Shown in pieces: positions 18,402 to 26,171 of a DNA stretch of 51,999 bases. The position numbers were made by a program, and so were the translations under genes. A model generated the notes under the pieces. The model was not told the DNA's origin, made no database searches, and worked only from the letters and a program-made list of their open reading frames with translations. Position 1 is the first letter of the stretch, and each line of letters opens with the position of its first letter. The stretch comes from Pseudomonas sp. GD03858 (GTDB lineage Bacteria > Pseudomonadota > Gammaproteobacteria > Pseudomonadales > Pseudomonadaceae): NCBI RefSeq assembly GCF_029840925.1, contig NZ_JAOCDM010000028.1, forward strand, positions 1-51,999. Reading direction: 5' to 3'.

Positions 18402-19348
18402 GCGCCCCCCCTTGTCCAGATGACATCCGCCAACTGCCCCTCGCGCAGGCGCAGCAGCGCCTGCATGGACAATAGGCGCGCGCCCTGGCGGGCCTGGCCG
18501 TGCAGGCGGAACCAGTCGCTGTTGATCCCGACCCGCACATCGCTCATGGCCAGTTGCGGCATGCGCAGGCGATTGACGAAATCACCCCGGTTGATGAACC
18601 AGCGCCCACCATCGCGCTCGCCCACCAATGCCACGGCCTGCGGCAATGACAAACCCGGTACCTGAGCGGCGAGGACCTCGGCACTGGCGGTGTTGCCATT
18701 GATCCAGGTGAGCGCTGGCAACACGGTGACGAAGCGCCGCAGGCGCCGTAGGGTCTTGGCGTCCATGCCCTCGAGCGCGGCAAAGGCGTCCAGGTCGCGC
18801 AGCATTGGGCGCTTGGCCGGTCGCGGCGCGGCAGCGCTGGCCGGCGAGGTCAGCCGCCCGCTGTCGAAACCCCGGGCGGCGCCAGCCTCGGTTACGGGTG
18901 GGCGTTGCGGATAGCTGTCGACCACCCGCCCGACAATGGCCGTGGCCAGGCGCTCTTCGATGTCGATCAGCCGGCACAGACGCTGAAACGTCGCCAGCGC
19001 CTCGGCATCGACCTGGCCATCGACCACCAGATTGCGCAGGTTGAACTTGCCCTGTTCATCCTCCAACTGACCGTCGAACCGCACGCCACCCAAGGGCACG
19101 TCCAGGATTGGCCGGGTCCAGGGCTGTCCATTGCGCACCAGTGGGTCTCGCCGGCGCTGGTCGAGCAGCAGCTGACGGCTGAGCTGCACGCCGCCCTCCA
19201 ACGCCCATTGCCCTTGCAGCGCCAACTGACGGTTCTCCACCTCACGGGTAAGCACCCCCTGACGCTCGATCATGCCAGCGGCGATCACCGCCACCACCGC
19301 CGCGATTAGCAAGGCGCTGATCACCGCCATGCCCTCCTGGCGCGCCAT
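18398..19348 (-). CDS. gspK: Type II secretion minor pseudopilin GspK
   Basis: A 316-residue protein with a class III signal-like start: RQEG followed by hydrophobic MAVISALLIAAVVAVIAAGM, as in GspK where the Glu at mature position 5 is replaced. The large globular part contains the K-specific alpha domain and LRNLVVDGQVD, PALTWINGNTAS and WFINRGDFVN, which are typical of GspK. It caps the pseudopilus tip with GspI and GspJ. It starts 6 bases after the gspG stop and overlaps gspL by 4 bases. No gspJ is present nearby, although K normally needs J. Confidence 0.9.
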   Translation of the reverse strand: MARQEGMAVISALLIAAVVAVIAAGMIERQGVLTREVENRQLALQGQWALEGGVQLSRQLLLDQRRRDPLVRNGQPWTRPILDVPLGGVRFDGQLEDEQGKFNLRNLVVDGQVDAEALATFQRLCRLIDIEERLATAIVGRVVDSYPQRPPVTEAGAARGFDSGRLTSPASAAAPRPAKRPMLRDLDAFAALEGMDAKTLRRLRRFVTVLPALTWINGNTASAEVLAAQVPGLSLPQAVALVGERDGGRWFINRGDFVNRLRMPQLAMSDVRVGINSDWFRLHGQARQGARLLSMQALLRLREGQLADVIWTRGGA

Positions 19349-19354
19349 GGCCGG

Positions 19355-19801
19355 TCACAACTGCCACGAGCCGATATCGCTGTTTACCCCTTCGCCACCG
19401 GCCTGGCCGTCGGCTCCCAGGGAGAACACGTCGATCTCGCCGTTGGCGCCCGGGTTCAGATACTGGTACGGGCGGCCCCAGGGGTCGTTGGGCAGGCGAT
19501 CGAGATAGGCACGCCATTGACCTTCCTTGGCCTGGGCCGGTTTTTCCACCAGGACCTTGAGGCCCTGGTTCTGGCTCGGGTAGCCACCATTGTCCAGCCG
19601 GTAGAGCTTGAGCGCCTGCATCAACCCGGCAATGTCCTGGCGCGCCGCGGTGGCGCGGGCCTGGTCGGGACGATCGAGCACCTTGGGCACGACCATCGCC
19701 GCGAGGATCCCGAGGATCACCACCACCACCATGATCTCGATCAGGGTGAAGCCTTGCTGGTGGCAACGGCGACCTGTGGCGCTGCGACGGGCGATCTGCA
19801 T
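19355..19801 (-). CDS. gspG: Type II secretion major pseudopilin GspG
   Basis: A 148-residue pseudopilin. The prepilin peptidase site is HQQGFTLIEIMVVVVILGIL: Gly, then Phe, with Glu at mature position 5. The C-terminal region (DNGGYPSQNQGLKVLVEKPA, NDPWGRPYQYLNPGANGEID, DVFSLGADGQ) is the calcium-binding GspG domain with the conserved Asp residues. The signal segment before the cleavage site is rather long (about 16 residues, basic). It is the first gene of the operon and is divergent from gspI across 147 bases. No prepilin peptidase gene is seen in the window, so one must be elsewhere. Confidence 0.93.
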   Translation of the reverse strand: MQIARRSATGRRCHQQGFTLIEIMVVVVILGILAAMVVPKVLDRPDQARATAARQDIAGLMQALKLYRLDNGGYPSQNQGLKVLVEKPAQAKEGQWRAYLDRLPNDPWGRPYQYLNPGANGEIDVFSLGADGQAGGEGVNSDIGSWQL

Positions 19802-19948
19802 CTCGGCATTCCTTGCTTGAGTTCGAATCGGGGGCCGATTGTTGCAAGCCGGTATGTCACGGATATTGAAAAAGCTCGGGAGTGGCCGTCGTCAAACCGT
19901 CATCGCACCGCTCTACAGTGCCGCTTTGCCCTGGGCGGAGGGAGCGCC

Positions 19949-20317
19949 GTGCGCGCCACCGAAGATGGCTTCACCCTGATCGAAGTGCTGGTCGCGCTGA
20001 CCATCGTCGCCGTGGCCATGGCCGCCGCCGCGCGGGCCAGCGGCTTGATGACCCAGGGCAACGGGCTGTTGCGCGACAAAGGGCTGGCCTTGCTGGCGGC
20101 CCAGGGACGGCTCTGCGAGCTACGACTCGAGGGCGGCGCCAGGCCGGGCGTGCGGCAGTTCGAGTGCGACCAGGGGCACTTGCGCCTGCGCTGCGAGCAG
20201 CGGGTGACCCGCTCGCCGGGAGGGATGCTGGAGGTGTCGCTGCTGGTGTTCGATCGCCAGCACGCAGGGCCGGCGTTGGCGCGGTTGCAGACGCTGCTCG
20301 GCGCGCATCCGCCATGA
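19949..20317 (+). CDS. gspI: Type II secretion minor pseudopilin GspI, divergent from the operon
   Basis: A 122-residue pseudopilin starting at GTG 19949, with GGAGGGAG a few bases upstream. EDGFTLIEVLVALTIVAVAM is a perfect prepilin peptidase site and N-terminal helix; LLAAQGRLCELRLEG and LEVSLLVFDRQH fit GspI. It would form part of the pseudopilus tip complex. It lies on the opposite strand from gspG, so the two promoters share the gap at 19802-19948. Neither gspH nor gspJ follows; next is a REP element and a convergent transporter. The longer open frame from 19517 is an antisense shadow of gspG. Confidence 0.88.
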   Translation: MRATEDGFTLIEVLVALTIVAVAMAAAARASGLMTQGNGLLRDKGLALLAAQGRLCELRLEGGARPGVRQFECDQGHLRLRCEQRVTRSPGGMLEVSLLVFDRQHAGPALARLQTLLGAHPP

Positions 20318-20334
20318 CCCCGCTCTGCACGTCT

Positions 20335-20362
20335 CTGTGGGAGCGGGCTTGCCCTGCGATGG
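20335..20362. repeat. Single REP element
   Basis: CTGTGGGAGCGGGCTTGCCC followed by TGCGATGG is a P. putida-type REP. It sits between the convergent ends of gspI and the bile-acid/sodium symporter family gene. Confidence 0.7.
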
Positions 20363-20395
20363 ACTCGCCAGACGCTTGCGCCGAACGCCCTGAAT

Positions 20396-21388
20396 TCAAG
20401 ATGCCAGCGAGGCCCGCTCGCCCTCCTCGCTCCGCGCGGCATAGCGCTGCGCCAGCACCGCGCACACCATCAGCTGGATCTGGTGGAACAGCATCAATGG
20501 CAGGATCATCGCGCCGATGCCGCCACCGACGAACAATACCTGTGCCATTGGCACACCGGTGGCCAGGCTTTTCTTGGAGCCGGCGAACAGGATCGTGATG
20601 CGGTCCTCGACACTGAAACCGAGCACCCGACCCAGCAGGCGGGTGCCCAGCAACACCACCGCCAGCAGGATCGCGCACACCGCGAACAGCCCGGCCAGGT
20701 GCTGCGGCGAGACCGTGTGCCACAAGCCGGTGACCACCGCCTCGCTGAACGCGGTGTACACCACCAGCAGGATCGAGCCCTGGTCCACCACCTTCAGCCA
20801 GCGCGCATTGCGCTTGACCCAGGCGCCGATCCAGCGCCGGGCAATCTGCCCGGCAACGAACGGCACCAGCAGCTGCAAGGTAATCTTGAGCACCGCATCC
20901 AGGCCGGACCCGGTGTCTGCGGACGCCCCGAGCAACATCACCACCAGCAATGGCGTGAGGAAGATCCCCAGCAGGCTCGAGGCCGCCGCGCTGCAGATGG
21001 CCGCCGGGACGTTGCCACGGGCCAGCGAGGTGAAAGCGATGGCCGATTGCACCGTGGCCGGCAAGGCGCACAGGTAAAGCACGCCCAGGTACAATTCGTT
21101 GCCGACCAGGGGCACGAACAGCGGCTTGAACGCTAGCCCCAGCAACGGGAACAGCACGAAGGTGCAGGAAAACACCAACAGATGCAGGCGCCAGTGGCCG
21201 GCGCCGGCGATGATCGCCTCGCGCGACAGCTTGGCGCCATGCAGGAAGAACAGCAGGCCGATGGCCAGGTTGGTCAACCAACCGAACAGCACCGCCCCCT
21301 CGCCGGAGCAGGGCAGCACGGTGGCGATGAACACCACCCCGAGCAAGGCCAGGGTGAAATTGTCGAACAGCATGCGCAGGTACTTCAT
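20396..21388 (-). CDS. Bile acid:sodium symporter family protein (Asbt/ACR3-like fold)
   Basis: A 330-residue protein with about ten hydrophobic segments. The beginning (MKYLRMLFDNFTLALLGVVF), FFLHGAKLSREAI and the conserved ALPATVQSAIAFTSLARGN identify the SBF-like (DUF4137/YocS-type) family, with the crossover helices near residues 100-125 and GVPMAQVLFVG late in the chain. Such proteins are sodium-coupled inner-membrane transporters for organic acids. The frame is open far upstream to 21703, but family sequence begins at ATG 21388. Regulation and substrate cannot be read. It is divergent from ampC. Confidence 0.86.
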   Translation of the reverse strand: MKYLRMLFDNFTLALLGVVFIATVLPCSGEGAVLFGWLTNLAIGLLFFLHGAKLSREAIIAGAGHWRLHLLVFSCTFVLFPLLGLAFKPLFVPLVGNELYLGVLYLCALPATVQSAIAFTSLARGNVPAAICSAAASSLLGIFLTPLLVVMLLGASADTGSGLDAVLKITLQLLVPFVAGQIARRWIGAWVKRNARWLKVVDQGSILLVVYTAFSEAVVTGLWHTVSPQHLAGLFAVCAILLAVVLLGTRLLGRVLGFSVEDRITILFAGSKKSLATGVPMAQVLFVGGGIGAMILPLMLFHQIQLMVCAVLAQRYAARSEEGERASLAS

Positions 21389-21551
21389 GACAGGTCTCGT
21401 CTTGTCTTTGTGCAAGCCAGGACGATAAGGTCTCGGCCTGCGAACCGCTAACGCCGGAACCCCTGCCAGTGTCGCGCAACGGACACCAGGGTCATCGCCC
21501 GACGCCCCCTGCCTCGCCCTCCCCATTGATTCACGACAAGGAACGCCCATC

Positions 21552-22685
21552 ATGAAACGCCCCCACCTGCTGCTGGCCACCGTGCTGACAATGGCCGCAC
21601 CGCCGCTGCTGGCCGATACGCTGCAAAGCACCGTCGATGGCGTGATCCAGCCGTTGATGCGCGAACAGGGCATCGCCGGCATGGCCGTGGCGGTGTATGC
21701 CAACGGCCAGTCGCACTACTTCAGCTATGGCTTGGCCGACAAGGCCAGCAAGCAGGCCGTGAGCCGCGACACGCTGTTCGAGGTCGGCTCGGTGAGCAAG
21801 ACCTACACCGCCACCCTCGCCGCCTTGGCCAGCGCCGAAGGCAAGCTCGACCTCATGGCCCCCGCCAGCCGCTACCAGCCCGCCCTGGCCAAGGCGCCGA
21901 TCGGCAGCGCCAGCGTGCTGGAACTGGGGGCCTACAGCGGCGACTGCCTGCCGCTGCAGTTCCCCGACGAGGTGCAGACACCCGAGCAGACCCTGGCCTG
22001 GTTCCAGCACTGGCAGCGCCGCGCCGAACACGGTACCCAGCGCTGCTACTCGAACCCGAGCCTGGGGCTGTTCGGTGACCTGGCCGCCCGTGCGCAGCAG
22101 CGTCCGTTCAGCGAGCTGATGACCCAGAACCTGTTGCCTCGCCTGGGCCTGAAGCACACCTACCTGGAAGTACCGGCCAACGCCCGTGGCCTCTATGCCC
22201 AAGGCTACGACGCCCAGGACCGACCGATACGCGTCAGCCCCGGTCCTTACGCCGACCAGGCCTACGGCATCAAGACCAGCGCCAGCGACCTGCTGCGCTA
22301 CGTGCAACTGCAACTGCAGCCCGCCGAACTCGACCCGGCCTTGCGCCAGGCCATCGCCATCACTCACACAGGCTTCTTCCAGGTTGGCGCCATGATTCAG
22401 GGCCTGGGCTGGGAGCGCTACCCCTACCCGGTCGCGCTCGACACCCTGCTGGTCAACAACGGCGCGAAGATGATCCGCGAAGCCCAGGCCACCCAGGCAC
22501 TGACCCCAGCCCTGCCGGCCGAGTCCGCCGCCTGGTACAACAAGACCGGCGCCACCAGTGGTTTCGGCGCCTACGTCGCGTTCGTGCCGTCCAAAGGCAT
22601 GGGCATCGTGCTTTTGGCCAACCGCAACTATCCCAACGAAGAACGCGTGCGCGCCGCGCAACGCATTCTCTCGAGCCTGGAGTGA
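21552..22685 (+). CDS. ampC: Class C beta-lactamase
   Basis: A 377-residue exported serine beta-lactamase with a signal peptide (cut after LLA, around residue 21). The three class C motifs are present: SVSK (S80, K83), YSN (Y166) and KTG (K331). Length, spacing and family sequence (SNPSLGLFG, GPYADQAYGIKTSASDLLRY) fit chromosomal AmpC. It should hydrolyse cephalosporins in the periplasm. There is no ampR beside it: the upstream neighbour is the symporter gene, so induction through AmpR would have to come from a distant gene, or expression may be constitutive. The next gene, a glutathione transferase, starts 4 bases after the stop and is probably cotranscribed. Confidence 0.92.
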   Translation: MKRPHLLLATVLTMAAPPLLADTLQSTVDGVIQPLMREQGIAGMAVAVYANGQSHYFSYGLADKASKQAVSRDTLFEVGSVSKTYTATLAALASAEGKLDLMAPASRYQPALAKAPIGSASVLELGAYSGDCLPLQFPDEVQTPEQTLAWFQHWQRRAEHGTQRCYSNPSLGLFGDLAARAQQRPFSELMTQNLLPRLGLKHTYLEVPANARGLYAQGYDAQDRPIRVSPGPYADQAYGIKTSASDLLRYVQLQLQPAELDPALRQAIAITHTGFFQVGAMIQGLGWERYPYPVALDTLLVNNGAKMIREAQATQALTPALPAESAAWYNKTGATSGFGAYVAFVPSKGMGIVLLANRNYPNEERVRAAQRILSSLE

Positions 22686-22689
22686 CGGC

Positions 22690-23313
22690 ATGCTGAAGAT
22701 CCTGGGCAAGGCCTCGTCGATCAACGTGCGCAAGGTGCTGTGGACCTGCGTCGAATTGAACCTGCCGTTCCAGCGTGAAGACTGGGGCAGCGGCTTTCAG
22801 CCCACCGACTCGCCGCAGTTCCTGGCGCTGAACCCCAACGCCATGGTGCCGGTGATCGTCGAGGGAGATTTCGTGCTCTGGGAGTCCAATACCATCCTGC
22901 GCTACCTGGCCAACCAGCACGGCGGCGCGCACCTCTACCCCAGCGCGCCCCGTGCCCGGGCGGCGGTGGACCAATGGCTGGACTGGCAGGCGACCGATCT
23001 GAACGACGCCTGGCGCTACCCATTCATGTCCCTGGTGCGCCGCTCGCCAGCCCATCAGGACTCGGCCCTGCTGGCCAGCACCAGCGCCCAGTGGGCGGCG
23101 AAGATGCGCCTGCTCGAACAGCGCCTGCAGGCCACCGGTGCCTATGTGGCCGGCGATACCTTCAGCCTGGCCGACGTCGCCATCGGCCTGTCGCTCAACC
23201 GTTGGTATCGCACGCCGCTGGAGCACCCGGTGCTACCGGCCCTGGCGGCCTACCATGCGCGTCTGCGCCTGCGTCCAGGCTTCCTGGAGCACGGCGACAA
23301 TGGAACCGCCTGA
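22690..23313 (+). CDS. Glutathione S-transferase family protein
   Basis: A 207-residue protein with a thioredoxin-like N-terminal domain (MLKILGKASSINVRKVLWTC; NPNAMVPVIVEGDFVLWESN with the cis-Pro after Val and the ES glutathione-gamma-Glu contact) and an all-helical C-terminal domain (GDTFSLADVAIGLSLNRWY with the conserved N-capping Asp). The catalytic Ser or Cys is likely near residues 9-10 (SS). Cytosolic detoxification by glutathione conjugation is the family role. The start is ATG 22690, immediately after ampC. The gap beyond it (23314-23620) holds a dyad, a promoter and a structured leader. Confidence 0.9.
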   Translation: MLKILGKASSINVRKVLWTCVELNLPFQREDWGSGFQPTDSPQFLALNPNAMVPVIVEGDFVLWESNTILRYLANQHGGAHLYPSAPRARAAVDQWLDWQATDLNDAWRYPFMSLVRRSPAHQDSALLASTSAQWAAKMRLLEQRLQATGAYVAGDTFSLADVAIGLSLNRWYRTPLEHPVLPALAAYHARLRLRPGFLEHGDNGTA

Positions 23314-23340
23314 CAGTTGAAGCAGGATTGTCGGACAAGA

Positions 23341-23366
23341 TGTAGTGCTTAAAAATTTTCACTACA
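23341..23366. promoter_or_regulatory. AT-rich dyad upstream of the 23621 promoter
   Basis: TGTAGTG (23341-23347) and CACTACA (23360-23366) form a perfect seven-base inverted repeat around an AT-rich centre. It lies directly before the -35 box at 23373. It may be an operator for that promoter, or a weak terminator of the ampC-GST transcript. Confidence 0.45.
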
Positions 23367-23372
23367 AATGTA

Positions 23373-23402
23373 TTGACGCCTTTCCCAAGCCTTGTGCATG
23401 AT
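23373..23402 (+). promoter_or_regulatory. Sigma-70-type promoter
   Basis: TTGACG (23373-23378) and CATGAT (23397-23402) with 18-base spacing, the latter preceded by TGTG. Transcription would begin near 23408, giving a leader of about 210 bases before ATG 23621. Confidence 0.5.
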
Positions 23403-23405
23403 GAG

Positions 23406-23538
23406 GCCGTCTCCCTGATCGGGAGCGGTGGCAAGGGTGTTCCAGACGGTCTGCGCGGTAACGCAGGCCGTCCGTGGAGAGGGAAACTGCCCAGAAGGCA
23501 GCGTGAGAAAGCCCCTGTTGCGATGCTGCTGTAGCAGC
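23406..23538 (+). ncRNA. Candidate structured leader RNA or small RNA
   Basis: Four hairpins follow each other. Hairpin 1 is CTCCC/GGGAG (23411-23425). Hairpin 2 is a long stem from 23442 to 23477 with CTGCG/CGCAG and GACGG/CCGTC arms. Hairpin 3 is CTGCC/GGCAG (23487-23501) with loop CAGAA. Hairpin 4 is GCTGC/GCAGC (23525-23538). They occupy the space between the promoter and the gene at 23621. There is no U-tract, so it reads as a leader rather than a terminated sRNA. I compared it by memory with cobalamin, TPP, FMN, lysine, glycine, ZTP and cyclic-di-GMP riboswitches and with RNase P, and found no convincing match. Confidence 0.45.
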
Positions 23539-23620
23539 CTTGGTTAGCGCGCTACATGTCGTGGCGCCCAATGTGAATTTCAGCCGAACTTCACCAACGA
23601 ATGAGAGTAATGGGGGCTTT

Positions 23621-23953
23621 ATGATGAACTTGAACAACAATCCAACCATCGACCAATTGGCTCAGCTGTTCGCCGCGCGCAAGGACAGCCTCGACGACCA
23701 CCTGCTGTGGGTCAGCCAGTCCGGCGAAGTTCGCCTGGATCGCCTGCCACCGAACACGGTCGAGGATGAATTCGAATCGCACATGCCCAGCATGCGTGCC
23801 CGTTTCAAGGTCTACCGCCGTGGCCAGGGCTACGTCGGCAAGAAGGCCGCCGCCGACACCAGCTTTGTCGGTCGCGTGCTCCAGACCCTGCAACAAGAAT
23901 GGCCTGGCGCCCGCGAGCGGCAGGCAGTCAAGGTGATCGACTCGCTGAACTGA
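23621..23953 (+). CDS. Conserved hypothetical protein of 110 residues
   Basis: A soluble, mixed-charge protein (MMNLNNNPTIDQLAQLFAAR ... DHLLWVSQSGEVRLDRLP ... MPSMRARFKVYRRGQGYVGK ... VLQTLQQEWPGARERQAVKV). I recognise no named domain, signal peptide or membrane span. The start could be 23621 or the next ATG at 23624; GGGGG precedes both. Its long structured leader and strong terminator mark it as a single-gene unit with RNA-level control. Codon use looks like that of its neighbours. A nucleic-acid or ribosome-linked role is conceivable from the basic central part, but this is speculation. Confidence 0.75.
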   Translation: MMNLNNNPTIDQLAQLFAARKDSLDDHLLWVSQSGEVRLDRLPPNTVEDEFESHMPSMRARFKVYRRGQGYVGKKAAADTSFVGRVLQTLQQEWPGARERQAVKVIDSLN

Positions 23954-23979
23954 ACCAGCCAGTAACGCACCTCATCTTC

Positions 23980-24007
23980 AGCCCGGCCCCGCAAGGCCGG
24001 GCTTTTT
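23980..24007 (+). terminator. Rho-independent terminator
   Basis: AGCCCGGCC (23980-23988), loop CCGCAA, GGCCGGGCT (23995-24003), then TTTT. A perfect nine-pair GC-rich stem with a U-tract, 26 bases after the stop of the 110-residue protein. Confidence 0.9.
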
Positions 24008-24070
24008 CATGCTGGCATCAGAGGCGCCATGTGCCTGCCGCAAGCCTTGCGGCGCCGACGCCGAATACGC

Positions 24071-24370
24071 TCAAGCCTGCAGCCGCTCCGGCGCCGGCAG
24101 CGGCAAGGCACCCGTGGCCAGGGCTCGCGCCCGATCCACGCCCCACACCAGCGCGCGGGTCATGGTTTCACCAGGGCACGTGGGGTAGTACTCCTCCAGC
24201 AGGGCCTTGCCATCGCGAGCGTACAGCCCCAGAAACAGTTGCGTGGCCCCAAGCCGGGAAAGCCGCACCTGCACATCGATGCCGGTGCCGTCGCTCAGTT
24301 CCTCGTCGTGACAGCGGCTGTGCAACTGCGCATCGGCCCACCGCCAGTAGGTCTCTTCCCTGATTCGCAT
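24071..24370 (-). CDS. Hypothetical protein of 99 residues
   Basis: Starts MRIREETYWRWADAQLHSRC at ATG 24370, with CGGAG about a dozen bases upstream. The middle (GIDVQVRLSRLGATQLFLGL) suggests a small alpha/beta domain, and the C-terminal part has an amphipathic helix (MTRALVWGVDRARALA). No signal peptide or membrane segment is seen. I do not recognise the family. The open frame reaches 24544, but the extra codons have no plausible start context. It faces the terminator of the previous gene. Confidence 0.65.
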   Translation of the reverse strand: MRIREETYWRWADAQLHSRCHDEELSDGTGIDVQVRLSRLGATQLFLGLYARDGKALLEEYYPTCPGETMTRALVWGVDRARALATGALPLPAPERLQA

Positions 24371-24548
24371 TGAAGTCGATACTCCGTGTCTGAAATGCCG
24401 CGCAAGAAAAGCACAGCAGCAGGCCGGCGGCGAGGGTGACTCACCGATACCATGAGCAGGATCAAGAAATGGCGGGAAAAGCACGCCGCTGGGCGGTTCA
24501 GCGCCAGCTGGCGCAGGCTGTCGCCTGGGCAGCTCCGCGCCCACAGTG

Positions 24549-24580
24549 CCTGTAGGAGCGGGCTTGCCCCGCGATGGCGT
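24549..24580. repeat. Single REP element
   Basis: CCTGTAGGAGCGGGCTTGCC followed by CCGCGATGGC, a P. putida-type REP just after the stop of the 62-residue gene at 24592. Apart from this, the 24371-24591 gap shows nothing I can name. Confidence 0.75.
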
Positions 24581-24591
24581 TCAGCGTTGTT

Positions 24592-24780
24592 TCACTTCTT
24601 CGACGGGACACGTGGCGTGAACCGGCCCTTCTTGGCGCGCTGCAGATGCGCCGGTTGCAACTGCTCCGAGTCGTCCAGGGTCATGTTGGCAAAGCCCAGG
24701 CGCAACGCCGATTGGCCGCAACGCACCTGGCTGTTGATCGGAAACGCATCGTTCAGGTCTTCGAAATAGGATTCGCTCAT
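24592..24780 (-). CDS. Small hypothetical protein of 62 residues
   Basis: MSESYFEDLNDAFPINSQVR begins at ATG 24780, preceded by GGAGGGA at a somewhat long distance. The N-terminal third is acidic and the C-terminus strongly basic (HLQRAKKGRFTPRVPSKK). No domain is recognised. The frame is open to 24819 and 24889 with poorer start context. Its short length lowers confidence, but the Shine-Dalgarno and charge pattern favour a real gene. Confidence 0.55.
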   Translation of the reverse strand: MSESYFEDLNDAFPINSQVRCGQSALRLGFANMTLDDSEQLQPAHLQRAKKGRFTPRVPSKK

Positions 24781-24920
24781 GCCCTGTGTCCCTCCAATGA
24801 CGACCGTGCCGGCAAGCAATACGCCTGCCCAGAGAAGCGACGGCCCGTTGAAGTGAGACTAGCCGGTCATTTGCGGACCAGTCGGACAAATTTTACCAGC
24901 CCGACCAGTGGCAACTGGCC

Positions 24921-25241
24921 TTACTTCAGACGCACCGCCGTGCCGGTGGCGAACACCACGACCATGCCGCCTTGTACCGAAGGCATGCTGATCTCGAAGT
25001 CCACCCCTAGCACGGCATCGGCTTGCAACTGCCGTGCCCGTGCCTTCAGTTCCTCGGTGGCCTGCTCCCGCGCCAGCTTCAATGCGCTTTCCAAGGTCTG
25101 CGAACGGCCACCGAAGAAGTCGCGAAAACGTGCGAAGAAATCGCGCACGAAGTTGATTCCCTGCACCGATTCGGCGCTGACCACGCCAAGGTATTCGGCA
25201 ACGGGACGGCCTTCGAGCTGGCTGGTGGTACTGATGATCAT
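24921..25241 (-). CDS. YbjQ/UPF0145 family protein
   Basis: A 106-residue protein: MIISTTSQLEGRPVAEYLGV, then RDFFGGRSQTLESALKLARE, ARQLQADAVLGVDFEIS and a C-terminal MVVVFATGTAVRL. This is the whole YbjQ fold, a pentameric domain sometimes called heavy-metal binding; its role is unknown. I chose ATG 25241 because AGGAG precedes it and the family starts with MI(I/L)xTT; the open frame has six more residues upstream. Confidence 0.9.
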   Translation of the reverse strand: MIISTTSQLEGRPVAEYLGVVSAESVQGINFVRDFFARFRDFFGGRSQTLESALKLAREQATEELKARARQLQADAVLGVDFEISMPSVQGGMVVVFATGTAVRLK

Positions 25242-25314
25242 GGGCGGCTCCTGAGTCAAGAAAATAGGACGATCCTAGCAAATCCACGCCCGGCAAAGCG
25301 CCCGTGACGGCCCT

Positions 25315-25995
25315 TCATGTCCATAGCCGGACCGCACGCCAGGTCGACGCCTGCGCGGTGGCCGTATAACGCCAGCGCTTGTGGTTGCGATCAGTGGCGC
25401 CCTGCCAGAACTCCACAACCGTCGGTGCGACGGCATAGACCTGCCAGCCGGGCTCCACATGCTCGGGGTGGGTTTCAAGCAATGCCTGCGCATCGGCAAG
25501 GCGCGTCGCCAGCGCCCCTGGATCGTCCATGACCGCGCTTTGCCGAGAGGCGATGGCACTGGCGCGAGAACCGACAGGGCGATCCAGAAAGTCCTCGGCG
25601 CATTCCTGCCTCGACAGCGCCACCGCTTCGCCGCGCAGACGAACCTGCCGCCCCAGCACGGGCCAGTAGAACGTGAGCGACACCTTCGGCTGGCATTCGA
25701 TTTGCCGCGCCTTCGGGCTCTCGCGTTTGACCGCGAAATGCCATCCTCGCGCATCGACATTCTTCAGGATCAACACGCGCGCATCGGGCCAGCCATGCTC
25801 ATCGACGGTCGAAAGCGTCATGGCGTGGGGTTCACGCACACCCGCGGCCAACGCCGAGTCCAACCACAGCACGAAGGCTTCCTGAGGCGTGGCGGGCATG
25901 GCCGTCAGGTCAAGGTCCGGCAGCGGTCCCTTGAGCGACGGAATCTGCCTCAGCTTCTCTTTGATGGACAATGTGTCCGAGGTGGGATGAACCAT
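25315..25995 (-). CDS. Pyridoxamine 5'-phosphate oxidase (PNPOx) family flavoprotein
   Basis: A 226-residue split-barrel flavoprotein. AMTLSTVDEHGWPDARVLIL contains the FMN/PLP-contact R-x-x-L-L/I-L motif; KVSLTFYWPVLGRQVRLRGE and SRASAIASRQS match PNPOx. The C-terminal signature reads VEFWQGATDRNHKRWRY where PdxH usually has EFWQGR.xRLHDR, so the substrate-binding Arg-Leu-His-Asp stretch is changed. It may be a PhzG- or PdxH-like oxidase with another substrate. It is divergent from the cysteine-cluster regulator at 26172, which may control it. Confidence 0.85.
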   Translation of the reverse strand: MVHPTSDTLSIKEKLRQIPSLKGPLPDLDLTAMPATPQEAFVLWLDSALAAGVREPHAMTLSTVDEHGWPDARVLILKNVDARGWHFAVKRESPKARQIECQPKVSLTFYWPVLGRQVRLRGEAVALSRQECAEDFLDRPVGSRASAIASRQSAVMDDPGALATRLADAQALLETHPEHVEPGWQVYAVAPTVVEFWQGATDRNHKRWRYTATAQASTWRAVRLWT

Positions 25996-26171
25996 GGAGC
26001 GTCTACCTCCGCTAATCAGGATGGAGCAACCAATGACTGTTTTTTGCTTTGATACTGCTGCGTTTGTACAGAACCTCGCCGATACAGGCTATCCTTCGGC
26101 CGCTTGCCTGCGCAAAGGACGGCCCAGGAAAGTGCCCGATCCGCTCATTCACACCCGGTTTCCAGCGCTTC

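Noticed and set aside
23406..23540. RNase P RNA, cobalamin riboswitch or ZTP riboswitch
   Set aside because: Short likenesses (GAGAGGGAAACTGCC) do not extend to the conserved cores of these RNAs.
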